Shown: piece after piece, positions 17,244-25,829 of the stretch
Layout: the number at the start of each line of letters is the position of its first letter
How positions within the stretch are numbered: the stretch's first letter is position 1
Translations under genes and position numbers: made by a program
Assembly: GCA_003166025.1 (NCBI GenBank)
Contig: PMWT01000148.1
Location: 1,504-38,943, forward strand
Length of the DNA: 37,440 bases
Direction of reading: 5' to 3'
Origin: Acidimicrobiaceae bacterium
Lineage (GTDB): Bacteria > Actinomycetota > Acidimicrobiia > Acidimicrobiales > Palsa-688
Notes under the pieces: model-generated
Databases searched by the model: none
What the model saw: only the letters and a program-made list of their open reading frames with translations
What the model was told of the DNA's origin: nothing

Positions 17244-17888
17244 TCATGTCAAAAGGGCAAGTAGTTCGACCGGGGTGTGCGCAATAGCCACCGGCCCGGC
17301 CCGCTCGAGCTCGCCTGGCGCGGAGTAGCCCCAGCTCACGCCGATGGCGGGGAGGCCCAAGGCGGCGGCACCGCACACGTCGAGATCGCGGTCCCCCACC
17401 ATGCACACGTCGTCCCGCCCGGCCAGGGCGAGCGCCGTGATGGCGTTGGTGATCACCTCTTGTTTGGCGCGGGCCCGACCGTCGAGCTCGGACCCCGAGA
17501 CATAGGCGAAGTAGCCGGACAGGCCGAAATGCTCGAGGACCCGCATGGCGAAAACGGTCGGCTTCGATGTGGCGACGGCCATGGTCACCCCGTCTTCGCG
17601 CAGGCCCATAAGGACGTCCTCGACCCCCGGGTAGACCTCGTTCTCGTAGAGGCCTTTTTCGGCCATGTAGCTCCGGTATTCCGTCACCGCCCGCTCGGAC
17701 GTGGCCGCATCGAAGCCGAGGGCTTCGAAGCCGTCATGGGCCGGGGGGCCCATGAAAGCACGCAGCTGCGCGTCGCTCAAAGGCGCCGCGCCCAGGGCCG
17801 AAAGTGCGTGGGACACGGAGCTGGCGATGCCCGGGCCCGAGTCGGTCAGGGTCCCGTCAAGGTCGAAGAGCACCACCCCGTACCGCAC
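17244..17888 (-). CDS. HAD-superfamily hydrolase, phosphoglycolate phosphatase-like
   Basis: A 214-residue HAD phosphatase of subfamily IA. Motif I is FDLDGTLTD (nucleophile Asp9, acid/base Asp11), motif II is the Thr/Ser in VATSKP, motif III lies near Lys in RARAKQEVI, and motif IV is MVGDRDLDVCGA. The helical cap between motifs I and II matches phosphoglycolate phosphatase/pyrophosphatase PpaX-like enzymes. Substrate is unknown. The GTG at 17888 is the first start consistent with the family; the ribosome site (ggag) is unusually close. Genes on either side read away from or into it without an obvious operon. Confidence 0.88.
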   Translation of the reverse strand: MRYGVVLFDLDGTLTDSGPGIASSVSHALSALGAAPLSDAQLRAFMGPPAHDGFEALGFDAATSERAVTEYRSYMAEKGLYENEVYPGVEDVLMGLREDGVTMAVATSKPTVFAMRVLEHFGLSGYFAYVSGSELDGRARAKQEVITNAITALALAGRDDVCMVGDRDLDVCGAAALGLPAIGVSWGYSAPGELERAGPVAIAHTPVELLALLT

Positions 17889-17979
17889 GTCTCCATCATG
17901 ACAGGGCCAACGCCTGGCGGTCGCTTGGACAGCCAGGGCGCTAAACGCGCACAACGAGCACAGGCTCCTCTGTATCATC

Positions 17980-18463
17980 CGCGCCTACCTGCTAGAGGGG
18001 CATCCCCCCGATGTCGTGCTCGGGATGTGCTCACGGCAACTGGACCTTGACCAGGACGGGCATTTCTCGACAGCGCTGGTGGGGGTGGGCGACCTGAGGT
18101 CGGGCGAGGTCGCCCCTGGCCAGCGCCGGCCACCCTGGCCCATTGGTGCTCTCGCCCTCTGGGCCGCACTACCTGGACCTGGGGCAAGGCCTTCCCCTGG
18201 GCATCGAGCCCAGCAGCTATGTCTCGACAAGTACCTTCTTGGCCCCGGGGGCGACGCTCCTGGCCTTCACGGACGGGCTTGTGGAAAGGCGGGGGGAGAG
18301 CATCGAGATGGGCCTGCGCCGCTTGGCGAAGGCAGCCACGCGCCCGGCCGGGACACTCGACGACCTGATTTCCAGCCTCATCGACCAGTTGGCTGAAAGC
18401 GGGGCTGAGGACGACATCGCCGTGCTGGCGCTCAAGTGGCGGGGCACTCAGCAAACGTCCTGA
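17980..18463 (+). pseudogene. truncated, frameshifted RsbU/SpoIIE-type PP2C phosphatase
   Basis: The C-terminal two-thirds of a PP2C-type anti-sigma-system phosphatase. The first part (RAYLLEGHPPDVVLGMCSRQL, then FSTALVGVGDLRSGEVA) is in one frame. After a run of four C at 18113-18116 homology continues in another frame (LASAGHPGPLVLSPSGPHYL, then FLAPGATLLAFTDGLVER and GAEDDIAVLAL). Removing one C restores a continuous reading. The TDGLVE and DDIAV metal-binding segments are intact. The N-terminal domain and the first metal Asp are missing, because the gene stops being recognisable at about 17980, next to the divergent HAD gene. It is most likely a decayed gene; a single-base sequencing error would explain the shift but not the missing front. 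Confidence 0.75.
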
Positions 18464-18585
18464 CCGACCTTGACCCGGTACAGCACCGCGGCAGTCCCAC
18501 GGTTGTGCCTACCTGGCAGGGGCCGGGGTGGTTCCCCGCCCGTAGGCAGCCGCCCATCCGCCCTCTGTCGGGGCCGGGCTGAACC

Positions 18586-18591
18586 TACAAT
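18586..18591 (+). promoter_or_regulatory. -10 box for leaderless PIG-L gene
   Basis: tacaat matches the -10 consensus in five of six positions and ends 6 bases before the ATG at 18598. A transcript would start at about the ATG itself, which fits the absence of a ribosome site. The -35 region is not clear. Confidence 0.5.
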
Positions 18592-18597
18592 GTCGCG

Positions 18598-19305
18598 ATG
18601 GGCCCAGTACCGGAGAACGACTGGCAACGTGCCGTGGCCGTCGTGGCCCATCCGGACGACCTCGAGTACGGCGCCGCCAGCGCGGTGGCCCGGTGGACGT
18701 CGCAGGGCAAGGAAATCAGCTATGTGCTCGTCACTGACGGGGAGGCGGGCATAGACGGGATGGCGCCGGACGAGGCCGGCCCACTGCGCCAAGAAGAAGA
18801 GCGCCGTAGCGCCGCCGTTGTCGGCGTGCACCGGGTCGAGTTCCTCGGCCACCCCGACGGCATGGTGGAGACGGGCGTGGCGCTGCGCCGCGATATCGCC
18901 GGCGCCTTGCGGCGCGCCCGCCCGGACATCGTGATAACGATGAACTTCGACCTCACCTGGGGCGACGAAGGGGCAATCAACCACGCCGACCACCGCGCCA
19001 CAGGGATAAGCGTGCTGGATGCCTCCCGGGACGCGGCCAACCGATGGCTGTTCACCGGCGAGGGCGAGCCGTGGGACGGGATCCGTTACATCTACGTGTT
19101 CGGCGCCGCCGCCCCCACGCACTTTGTCGACGTGACGACGACCATCGACGCCGGCGTGGCGTCGCTGCGCGAACATAAGGCTTATATCGACGGGCTCGGC
19201 CGCGAGTTCGACCCCGACGAGTTCCTGCGCAATATGGCGGGGTTCGCGGGCACGACCGCCGGTTGCGAGTATGCCGTCAATTTCCAGCGTTTCACCGCCG
19301 GCTGA
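18598..19305 (+). CDS. PIG-L/LmbE family zinc deacetylase
   Basis: A 235-residue member of the PIG-L family, which removes acetyl groups from N-acetylglucosamine-type substrates (for example mycothiol pathway enzymes MshB and Mca). Zinc ligands are visible in AHPDDLEYG (His18, Asp21) and INHADHRATG (His129 or His132). The family is otherwise variable, and this member is closer to general LmbE proteins than to MshB as far as I can judge, so the substrate is open. The start has no Shine-Dalgarno site but a -10 box just upstream, suggesting leaderless expression. Confidence 0.9.
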   Translation: MGPVPENDWQRAVAVVAHPDDLEYGAASAVARWTSQGKEISYVLVTDGEAGIDGMAPDEAGPLRQEEERRSAAVVGVHRVEFLGHPDGMVETGVALRRDIAGALRRARPDIVITMNFDLTWGDEGAINHADHRATGISVLDASRDAANRWLFTGEGEPWDGIRYIYVFGAAAPTHFVDVTTTIDAGVASLREHKAYIDGLGREFDPDEFLRNMAGFAGTTAGCEYAVNFQRFTAG

Positions 19306-19310
19306 CGCGC

Positions 19311-19332
19311 GCCCCCGCTCCCGACCGGGGGC
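19311..19332. terminator. bidirectional terminator-like hairpin
   Basis: A perfect 7-bp stem (gcccccg 19311-19317 with cgggggc 19326-19332) encloses an 8-base loop and starts 6 bases after the PIG-L stop. It lies between two convergent genes. No T-run follows, so it may act as a stability hairpin or a Rho-assisted stop. Confidence 0.5.
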
Positions 19333-19403
19333 TGGCATCAAGGGCGTCGACGCCGCGAGCATGATGCCATGGAACAACTCGAGGACCTCCGAGCAACGTT
19401 GAG

Positions 19404-21203
19404 TTATATCCCGGAAACGCTGGGGAAATCCTGTTGGAGGCCGGCGACGGCGCTCTTTAGGCGGGCGAACTCGACCACCGCTTCCTCTCTGGTGCGGGCC
19501 CCGAGCTTGCGGTAGGCGTTGGCGAGGTGCGATTCGACGGTCCGCACGGACACTGAGAGGCGTTTGGCCATCTGCGAGGCCGTGTCGGGGCCACTCAGAA
19601 GGGTAAGCACCTCGGTCTCCCTCGGCGTCAGGCCGTTCAGGAGCTTGCTCGCGGTGGTGGCGTGAGCGACCAGCTCGCGCTCGAGCCGCTTGCGTTTGGT
19701 GATGTCCTCGACAATGCGCATCCCGTGCACTACGGCGTCGTTGTCGTCCCGCACCACCGAAGCGATGACCTTGCCGAACACCACATCGCCTGGTCCGGTC
19801 ACAAAGCGCGTCTCGGTCTCGTAGCTGTGGACCAGACCGGCCGAGATCTGCCAGTTGAGGTCGGTGTCCTTTTTGACGTCGTCGGGGTGGGTGAACCACT
19901 CGAACGTGGTGCCCACCAGCTCCTGCGTGGTCCTGCTCACGAACCGGCACAGCGCCTTGTTGACATTGGTGATGCGCAGGTCGAGGTCGACGACCGCGAT
20001 CGGGAGCGGACCTTCCTTGAAGACCCGACGGAACCGTTGCTCGCTCTCACGCAGCTCCTGGTCGGCGCGCTGGCGTTCGGTGACGTCACGGAAGCTCCAC
20101 ACCCGTCCGACAACAGTGCCGTCCAGTCGTTGTGGCCGCGAGTAGCGCTCAAACACCCGGCCGTCCTTGAACTCGAGCGTGTCATGGCTTTCCGCATCGG
20201 GCGTGGCATGAAGTTGTCGTACCTTGGCCTCGAAGATCTCAGGCTCAACCACCTGGGCCATGACGTAGGCGAGGCTGGCGGTGTCGTCCCCATTCTCGAG
20301 CAAGGCTGGGGGCATTGTAAACATGTCGACGAAACGACCGTTGTAGCCGGCGACCCTGCCCTCCGCTCCTACGACCAGGATGCCGTCGGCAGTCGAGTTG
20401 AGGGTCGCCGTGAGCACCGAAAGGGCGTGGCGCAGCTCAACCTCGGCTGCGGTGCGGGCGGTGATGTCGTGAGCGGAGACCAGGAACCCCCCCACCGTCG
20501 GGTCGTCGAGCAGATTGACGATGGTGAGCTCGAAGGGGACGGCCTGGTCGCTGGCATGGCGGCGCAGCTGTACCACCACCGTCACCGGGCTCGCCACCGT
20601 CGCCCCTCGCGAGGCCCGTTCAAGCGCGCTCGCCAGCACGGGGCGGTCGGCGTCGGCAGCCAGTTCCGCCAGAGGCCGGTGCTCGATCAGCTCGGGGTCG
20701 TGCCCCAGAAGACGCCCCAGGGCCCCCGATGCCGCCTGCACCAGGCCGGCGGCCGAGACGAGGATGATGACGGCCGCCGAGTTTTGGACCATCGTCCGGA
20801 GCCGGGCTTCCTCATTGCGGGCCACCTCGAAGCGTCGCCGTTCGGTCAGGTCCCGGAGGCTGAAGAGCACGACCGCCCCGCCCCGCCAGGTGACAGGTGC
20901 CCCGATCACCTCTACCAGACGCCAACCTGTGCCCGTCTTCACCCGGACCTCGATCAGCGTGCCGACCTCCTTGCCCTGGACGCTCGCCAGCGACCGGAGC
21001 ACAAGTTCCAGGTCATCGGGGTGGACGAGGTCGAGCCCGGATAGACCGATAGATTCCTCGAGCGACCGGGTGAACAGGCGTTCGGCAGCATGGTTGCCCC
21101 ACTTGACCTGCCCTAGCGGGTCAAGGACGATAACGGCGTCCGGGAGCTCGGCCAGCAGCTCCGCCAGTTCATTTTCCCGGGGCAGAGGCGTTCCAGCGGA
21201 CAT
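19404..21203 (-). CDS. four-PAS LuxR-type transcriptional regulator
   Basis: A cytoplasmic regulator of about 599 residues. Four PAS domains in a row can be seen: roughly 10-120 (LLAELPDAVIVLDPLGQVKW), 140-250 (VQNSAAVIILVSAAGLVQAA), 260-380 (ALSVLTATLNSTADGILVVG) and 385-510 (RFRRVFKEGPLPIAVVDLDL). They are followed by a LuxR/GerE helix-turn-helix at about 535-590 (LTPRETEVLTLL and VSVRTVESHLANAYRKLGA). No membrane helix and no kinase domain are present, so sensing and DNA binding are on one chain. The third PAS keeps GYNGRFVDMF, and a PAC-like FRDVTERQRA motif follows it. Ligand or cofactor is unknown. Start chosen at the ATG at 21203; a GTG at 21224 is possible. Confidence 0.88.
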   Translation of the reverse strand: MSAGTPLPRENELAELLAELPDAVIVLDPLGQVKWGNHAAERLFTRSLEESIGLSGLDLVHPDDLELVLRSLASVQGKEVGTLIEVRVKTGTGWRLVEVIGAPVTWRGGAVVLFSLRDLTERRRFEVARNEEARLRTMVQNSAAVIILVSAAGLVQAASGALGRLLGHDPELIEHRPLAELAADADRPVLASALERASRGATVASPVTVVVQLRRHASDQAVPFELTIVNLLDDPTVGGFLVSAHDITARTAAEVELRHALSVLTATLNSTADGILVVGAEGRVAGYNGRFVDMFTMPPALLENGDDTASLAYVMAQVVEPEIFEAKVRQLHATPDAESHDTLEFKDGRVFERYSRPQRLDGTVVGRVWSFRDVTERQRADQELRESEQRFRRVFKEGPLPIAVVDLDLRITNVNKALCRFVSRTTQELVGTTFEWFTHPDDVKKDTDLNWQISAGLVHSYETETRFVTGPGDVVFGKVIASVVRDDNDAVVHGMRIVEDITKRKRLERELVAHATTASKLLNGLTPRETEVLTLLSGPDTASQMAKRLSVSVRTVESHLANAYRKLGARTREEAVVEFARLKSAVAGLQQDFPSVSGI

Positions 21204-21346
21204 CGCACCTACCACAGTGCCCACCGAGGGCTTTCAGCGCAAGGCATTCGATGGCCCATTGAGATCACCCTATGCGTGGTGACGCCGACGCAGGCTTAGC
21301 GGTCCGCCCATGGGGACCATCGCCCGCCAGAAGATCATGAGGCCCG

Positions 21347-22291
21347 TCAGGACAGTGAAGGCAGCACCTTCTCCTGGAAAAGCCGCAGTGGTGTTAGGTC
21401 GAACGGGTAACCGAGCGCGAAAATGAAGTGGCTGATCCCCACGTCCAGGTACCGTTGAAGCTGGGCCGTCACGGCTGGCGGGCCCCCGATGAGCCAGGTG
21501 TCGCGTAGCTCGGCCAACCCCACCCCATGACTTGCCGCGATCCGGCTGGCGTAGCCCTCGGCATCTTCCTTCCGTCTTGTGAGCGCCAGAGTAGTATGGA
21601 CCGAGAACTCGATGTCGTCACAGTTCAGTCCGGCTTCTTGTCGCATCGCCTCAAGTGCCGTTATAAGTTCTGAGCATTTCTCGGGTGAGGCGATAACATT
21701 GAGCCGGTCAGCATGCCTAGCTGCGACACGCAGCGAGCCTAGCCCCGTGCCCCCAACCGTAATGGGAGGGTGCGGCCATTGGACGGGCTTCGGCTCACAC
21801 GGGGCATCGTCGAGGTGATAGTAGCGGCCATGAAAGGTCGAGCGATGCTGGCCCCACAGCAGCTTCACGAGCAGCATCGCTTCGTCTAGGCGTTCATAGC
21901 GTTCGGCCAACGAGGGGAACTCGAGGCCGTACGTGCGGAACTCTTTCGACGCCCAGCCCGCGCCCAGAGAAAACTCGAACCGGCCTTCGCTCATCCGGTC
22001 GACCTGCGCCGCCGCTTTCGCCAGGATGGCCGGGTGGCGGTAGATCACCCCATTTACCAGTGCCCCAAGCCGGACCTTGCTCGTTGCCACGGCCAGGGCG
22101 CCCAGTGTCGTCAAAGTCTCAAAGCACGGCCCGTCAACGTCACCCGAAAACGGCAGGAGGTGGTCGAACGTCCATATCGAGCCGTAACCCAGCGCCTCCA
22201 CCGCCCGGACTGCGCTTAGGTAATCCGCCCAGTTCGTCCGTTGCCCCTGCATGTGAACACCGAAATGAAGCTGCCGTCCTCGGACTTCCAT
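21347..22291 (-). CDS. LLM class F420-type oxidoreductase
   Basis: A 314-residue luciferase-like monooxygenase-fold protein. The N-terminus LHFGVHMQGQRTNWADYLSA and the segments WTFDHLLPF, GRFEFSLGAGWASKEFRTYG and PHPPITVGGTGLGSLRVAARHAD are typical of F420-dependent members. Such enzymes oxidise or reduce small organic molecules with a deazaflavin; some act on sugar phosphates, but the substrate here is unknown. The start ATG at 22291 lies 2 bases after the stop of the upstream permease, so it is part of the sugar ABC operon. Whether it binds F420 or FMN cannot be read with certainty. Confidence 0.85.
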   Translation of the reverse strand: MEVRGRQLHFGVHMQGQRTNWADYLSAVRAVEALGYGSIWTFDHLLPFSGDVDGPCFETLTTLGALAVATSKVRLGALVNGVIYRHPAILAKAAAQVDRMSEGRFEFSLGAGWASKEFRTYGLEFPSLAERYERLDEAMLLVKLLWGQHRSTFHGRYYHLDDAPCEPKPVQWPHPPITVGGTGLGSLRVAARHADRLNVIASPEKCSELITALEAMRQEAGLNCDDIEFSVHTTLALTRRKEDAEGYASRIAASHGVGLAELRDTWLIGGPPAVTAQLQRYLDVGISHFIFALGYPFDLTPLRLFQEKVLPSLS

Positions 22292-22293
22292 AC

Positions 22294-23163
22294 TTACTCC
22301 ACTCCCGAACCGGTGAGGCCTCTCATAAAGGCACGCTGGACCGCAATGAAGACCAGGATCATCGGCAGGGTCACGATCACTACGGACGCAAAAATGACGT
22401 TTTGCGGTGTCACCTCGCCCTGGCCAGTGGTCCCGACCACGGCCAGCGTCTGGGTCAGGACCTGCAGGGACCCTCCCTCGGCGGCGACTAGGGGCCAGAG
22501 GTACATGTTCCAGGCCGTGAGCACCGAAATAGCGAAGTACGCCGCCGTGGCGGGCTTGGCCAGGGGCACAGCTAAGCGCCGGAAGATCGTCCACCAGTTG
22601 GCACCGTCGATGCGGGCGGCGTCGAACAGCTCTTCTGGCATCTGGCTGATGTACTGGCGGAACAGCAGCGTGCCGAAACCCGTCTGGGCCGCGATCGGTA
22701 GTATCAGCCCCGGATAGGTGTTGATCATCCGGAGCTCGTAAGTGACGATGAAGGTGGGTATCAGCGTCGTTATCAGCGGGATGAAGAGGGAGATGGCGAA
22801 CATGGCTGTGATCAGGTTGCGGGAGCGGAAGCGCATCTTGGCGATCACGAGCCCGCCACTGATGCACAGAACCCACTGGAGGCCGACGGCACCGACGGTG
22901 AATATCACCGAGTTCAAAAAGCTCCGAGGTTGGATGACCTGGGTCATGCCGGAGAAGGCGTCCGAGTAGTTGGCGAAATGGAACGAGCTCGGGATGACCT
23001 GAGGCGGCTGTACGGACAGCTGGGTGTTCGACATCAACGAGCCAGCGACCATGTAAAACAACGGCGAGGCCAGCAACAGCCCGCAGATAGTGGCAAAGAA
23101 GATCCTTACCCGCCGTGTGGTCCGAGTCGAGATGCCACGGGTGGCATGGCTCGCGCCGGTCAT
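22294..23163 (-). CDS. sugar ABC transporter permease (MalG type)
   Basis: A 289-residue CUT1-family inner-membrane permease with about six helices. The ATPase-docking EAA loop is clear: EELFDAARIDGANWWTIFRRLAVPLAKPA (about 185-213). The first helix lies at about 20-40 and the C-terminus reads VFIAVQRAFMRGLTGSGVE, with the typical QRxFxxGLTxGAVK ending partly altered. The ATG at 23163 overlaps the stop of the first permease (ATGA), indicating translational coupling. Confidence 0.92.
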   Translation of the reverse strand: MTGASHATRGISTRTTRRVRIFFATICGLLLASPLFYMVAGSLMSNTQLSVQPPQVIPSSFHFANYSDAFSGMTQVIQPRSFLNSVIFTVGAVGLQWVLCISGGLVIAKMRFRSRNLITAMFAISLFIPLITTLIPTFIVTYELRMINTYPGLILPIAAQTGFGTLLFRQYISQMPEELFDAARIDGANWWTIFRRLAVPLAKPATAAYFAISVLTAWNMYLWPLVAAEGGSLQVLTQTLAVVGTTGQGEVTPQNVIFASVVIVTLPMILVFIAVQRAFMRGLTGSGVE

Positions 23164-24101
23164 CGGTTGAGCAACTTCGACAGAAGGCGCAGGACGACCA
23201 GGATGCCGCCGACCAATGCGATCTGCAGGACCGACAGCGCCGCCGCGTAACCGAAGAAGCCGTAGCTGAAACCGTTGACGAATATGTAATAGACCAAGGT
23301 CTGGGTGGCGTAGATCGGGTCTCCCTTGGTGAGGATGTTCACCAGGTCGAACGAACCGTTCGTGAACGACAGGAGGGCAATGATCGCCACCAGCACTGTC
23401 ATGTAGCGCACGCCCGGCCAGACGATGAAACGGGCCCGGCGGAGGGGGCCGGCCCCGTCGAGCGTGGCAGCCTCGATGACCGAGTCGGGGATGCGCTGCA
23501 AGGCGGCCAGGTACAAGATGGTGGCCGTCGGGAGGCTCAACCATACGGTGATGATGTCGAGCGCCGGCAGCGCCCAGGACTGGCTGGCCAGCCAGTCAGG
23601 CGGCGTTACGCCGAACCGGGAGATCACGTAGTCGAGGACGCCGTAACCGGGGCCGTCCAGGAAAATGTAGCGCCACACGACGGCCGAGGCGGCAAACGAC
23701 ATGGCTGCCGGTATGAGGTACAGGGAGCGCACCACGCTGACGAAGCGGAACTTGAAATTGATCAACATGGCGAGCCCGAGGGAGATGGCGATCGTCGGGA
23801 CGACCCCGAAGACGATGAACTTGAGGGTAGTCTCGACCGCCTGCCAGACGAGGGGGTCGGCGAACATCCTGTGGTAGTTGGCTAAGCCCACCCACTTGGG
23901 GAACCCGTTCGTGATGTCCCAGGTCGTGAAGCTAAGGGCCAGGCCGCCGACGATCGGTACGACGACGAAGACCGTGAACATCAACAGGTTCGGCCCGATC
24001 AGCAGGGCGGCGGCGCGCCCGTCCCGCCGTGAGGTGCGGGAAGGCAAAGGCGCCGCCGGACCTCTTACGCTTACCAGGGGTGGGTTAGTCACCTGAGTCA
24101 C
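23160..24101 (-). CDS. sugar ABC transporter permease (MalF type)
   Basis: A 313-residue CUT1 permease that pairs with the MalG-type protein. It has a first helix at about 32-54 (LLIGPNLLMFTVFVVVPIVG), the segment WVGLANYHRMFADP usual in this family, five further helices, and an EAA loop IPDSVIEAATLDGAGPLRRARFIVWPGVR (about 214-242). The start is a GTG at 24101. A strong hairpin lies upstream, between this gene and the binding-protein gene. Confidence 0.92.
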   Translation of the reverse strand: MTQVTNPPLVSVRGPAAPLPSRTSRRDGRAAALLIGPNLLMFTVFVVVPIVGGLALSFTTWDITNGFPKWVGLANYHRMFADPLVWQAVETTLKFIVFGVVPTIAISLGLAMLINFKFRFVSVVRSLYLIPAAMSFAASAVVWRYIFLDGPGYGVLDYVISRFGVTPPDWLASQSWALPALDIITVWLSLPTATILYLAALQRIPDSVIEAATLDGAGPLRRARFIVWPGVRYMTVLVAIIALLSFTNGSFDLVNILTKGDPIYATQTLVYYIFVNGFSYGFFGYAAALSVLQIALVGGILVVLRLLSKLLNR

Positions 24102-24198
24102 AGCTGATGCGTCCCCGACTTTCCAGTGAGAAGAGCGGTCCCATCGAAGTAGGAGTGTTCAGAGGCTGTAGCCGAGTGGTCGGGCGGTGAGGCACGAC

Positions 24199-24228
24199 AA
24201 TGGCCGGCTCAGCATCGAGCCGGCCGTT
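24199..24228 (-). terminator. hairpin between binding-protein and permease genes
   Basis: A 12-bp stem (24199-24210 with 24217-24228, one G-T pair) encloses a 6-base loop agcatc. It lies in the 183-base gap after the solute-binding protein gene in the reading direction. In many sugar ABC operons such a hairpin limits read-through or protects the upstream mRNA so that binding protein outnumbers permease. No T-run follows on the - strand. Confidence 0.65.
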
Positions 24229-24284
24229 GCCTGTTTGCTTGTCCAGATCGGGAAACGTTACCCCGCTGGTGTCAGCCGTTGGTG

Positions 24285-25670
24285 TTAGCCGTTCAGCGCG
24301 TAGGCCGCGACCATCTCGGCTTGGAGGTTGGTGAACGCCTTGGCGATGGACTGGCCGCCCGTGGTCGCCTCGGTCACGGCGTTGGGGACGTCGGTGTTGG
24401 ACAGGGTGAAGACGGTGCCCGGCGTCTGCGGCGCGATGGTGGCCGTGTTGGCGGCGATCACGTAGGCCTCACTGTTGGCCGGGCCACCGGCCTGGGTGCG
24501 CCACAGGGCGGTAGGACCGTTTAGGGATGCCACGGCCGGGACGACGCCGAACGTCTTCTCGGCGACAGCCTGTCCGGCGGCCGAGAACAGGTAGTGCAGG
24601 AAGGCGAGGGCCAGGGAGTTGTGGAGCGCGTTAGGGGCGAGGCCCCAGCCCAGGCTCCCCCCACCGGTCGGGATGACCTGCTGGCCGTTGGCGGCGGTGA
24701 TAGAGGGAATGGGGACCACGTTGTAGGCGAACTTGTTCCCAATGGCCTGCTGGAGACCGGGGAGGTTGCCGCGGACCTCGATGGACATGGCGGCCTCACC
24801 GGACTCGAAGAACGGCTCGCAGCCGGACGACCCGTTCTTGGCCTGCTGTTGAGCCTCAGGCACGGCGTCGCCGTTGAGCATGGGGTCGATCATCAGCGCC
24901 CAGGCATTGAGGGCGGCGGGGGTGTCCAGCGTCGCCTTGGTCTCGCTGAAGGCGGTAACCCCGTAAGCCTTGAGGACGGGGTTGTACTCAGCTTGCCAGT
25001 CCGGGCGCTCGCAGATGCCGTACTGGGTCTGCGAGGAGCCAGACCCGACCTTCAGCTTGGCGGCATCGGCGAGCATCTCCGACCAGGTCCACCCGTTTTG
25101 CGGGAAGGGGACCCCAGCCTTTTGGAACTCGTTCTCGTTGTACATGATGACGGTGGCGTCGGCCTCGTTGGCCAAGGCGAACACCTGGCCCACGCCGAAC
25201 GGAGCGCCCTTGGGCGGGATGTAGGACGCTTCGAAACTGGGGAGCCAGTAGTCCTGCGCGTAAGGCTGGCCCAGCTTCAGGTCCGGCGTGAGGTCCCCTA
25301 TGAGGCCGTCCACTTCAAGGGTCGGGGTCAGGACGTCGTAGGTCTCGTCGATCATGGGCTCGTTGCCGGCGAGCCGCTCGGTCTGGAGCAGGGGGACGTA
25401 GGTGTCAGGCGTATTGACAACGTTGGCCGCCCTGATCGTCACGCCCGGGTTGAGCTTCTCGAAGGCGGCGATGACGGGCTGCAGGACAGGCGTGGTAAAG
25501 GTGAACACGTTCATCGTGAGCGTGCCGCTGAGAGCGGGCCCCATCGTGGACGCGCCTGCTGCAGCGCTGGTCAGTCCGAACATCAGGCTGCACGCGCCGG
25601 CGGCAGCAATAATACGTTTCCCAGACAGGGTGCCTCGGCGGCCCTGTCGAAAACTCTTGGTGGATGCCAT
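24285..25670 (-). CDS. sugar ABC transporter solute-binding protein (family 1)
   Basis: A 461-residue extracellular binding protein of the CUT1 type. A signal peptide is likely at residues 1-42 (basic RQGRR and GKR, then IIAAAGACSLMFGLTSAAAGAS). A Cys lies inside the hydrophobic part but does not form a standard lipobox, so the protein may be secreted or anchored otherwise. The mature part has the fold landmarks MNVFTFTTPVLQPVIAAFEKLNPGVTI, GVGQVFALANEADATVIMYNENEFQKAG and PQNGWTWSEML. The ligand is probably an oligosaccharide related to the GH31 substrate. The ATG at 25670 has agagg about 9 bases upstream. Confidence 0.92.
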   Translation of the reverse strand: MASTKSFRQGRRGTLSGKRIIAAAGACSLMFGLTSAAAGASTMGPALSGTLTMNVFTFTTPVLQPVIAAFEKLNPGVTIRAANVVNTPDTYVPLLQTERLAGNEPMIDETYDVLTPTLEVDGLIGDLTPDLKLGQPYAQDYWLPSFEASYIPPKGAPFGVGQVFALANEADATVIMYNENEFQKAGVPFPQNGWTWSEMLADAAKLKVGSGSSQTQYGICERPDWQAEYNPVLKAYGVTAFSETKATLDTPAALNAWALMIDPMLNGDAVPEAQQQAKNGSSGCEPFFESGEAAMSIEVRGNLPGLQQAIGNKFAYNVVPIPSITAANGQQVIPTGGGSLGWGLAPNALHNSLALAFLHYLFSAAGQAVAEKTFGVVPAVASLNGPTALWRTQAGGPANSEAYVIAANTATIAPQTPGTVFTLSNTDVPNAVTEATTGGQSIAKAFTNLQAEMVAAYALNG

Positions 25671-25689
25671 TGGCAGTAACCTCTTTCGG

Positions 25690-25707
25690 TTGTGTCGTAA
25701 GACATAA
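25690..25707. promoter_or_regulatory. inverted repeat upstream of binding-protein gene
   Basis: ttgtgtcgtaagacataa is an 18-base near-palindrome (TTxTGTC, gtaa, GACAxAA) 20 bases upstream of the start codon of the binding-protein gene. It could be a repressor operator or part of an extra promoter here. It does not match the araA palindrome. Confidence 0.35.
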
Positions 25708-25829
25708 TTAGGCGAAGAACGTGCGGTCGGAGAACTATTCCAGGCAAACGGGTAAGCATCGGCGCGAACTCGTAAGGCAGTGCTTCGAGATATCCCCCCT
25801 TTCTACGGCAACGGAACGGTCAACGGTGC

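Noticed and set aside
22292-22876. N-terminal extension of the LLM oxidoreductase frame
   Set aside because: It is antiparallel-frame sequence inside the permease gene; a clear start exists at 22291.
24165-24195. tRNA D-arm-like stretch (gtagccgagtggtcgggcggt)
   Set aside because: It resembles the start of a tRNA-Leu/Ser, but no anticodon arm, TTCGA loop or acceptor pairing follows; the next structure is the 12-bp operon hairpin.
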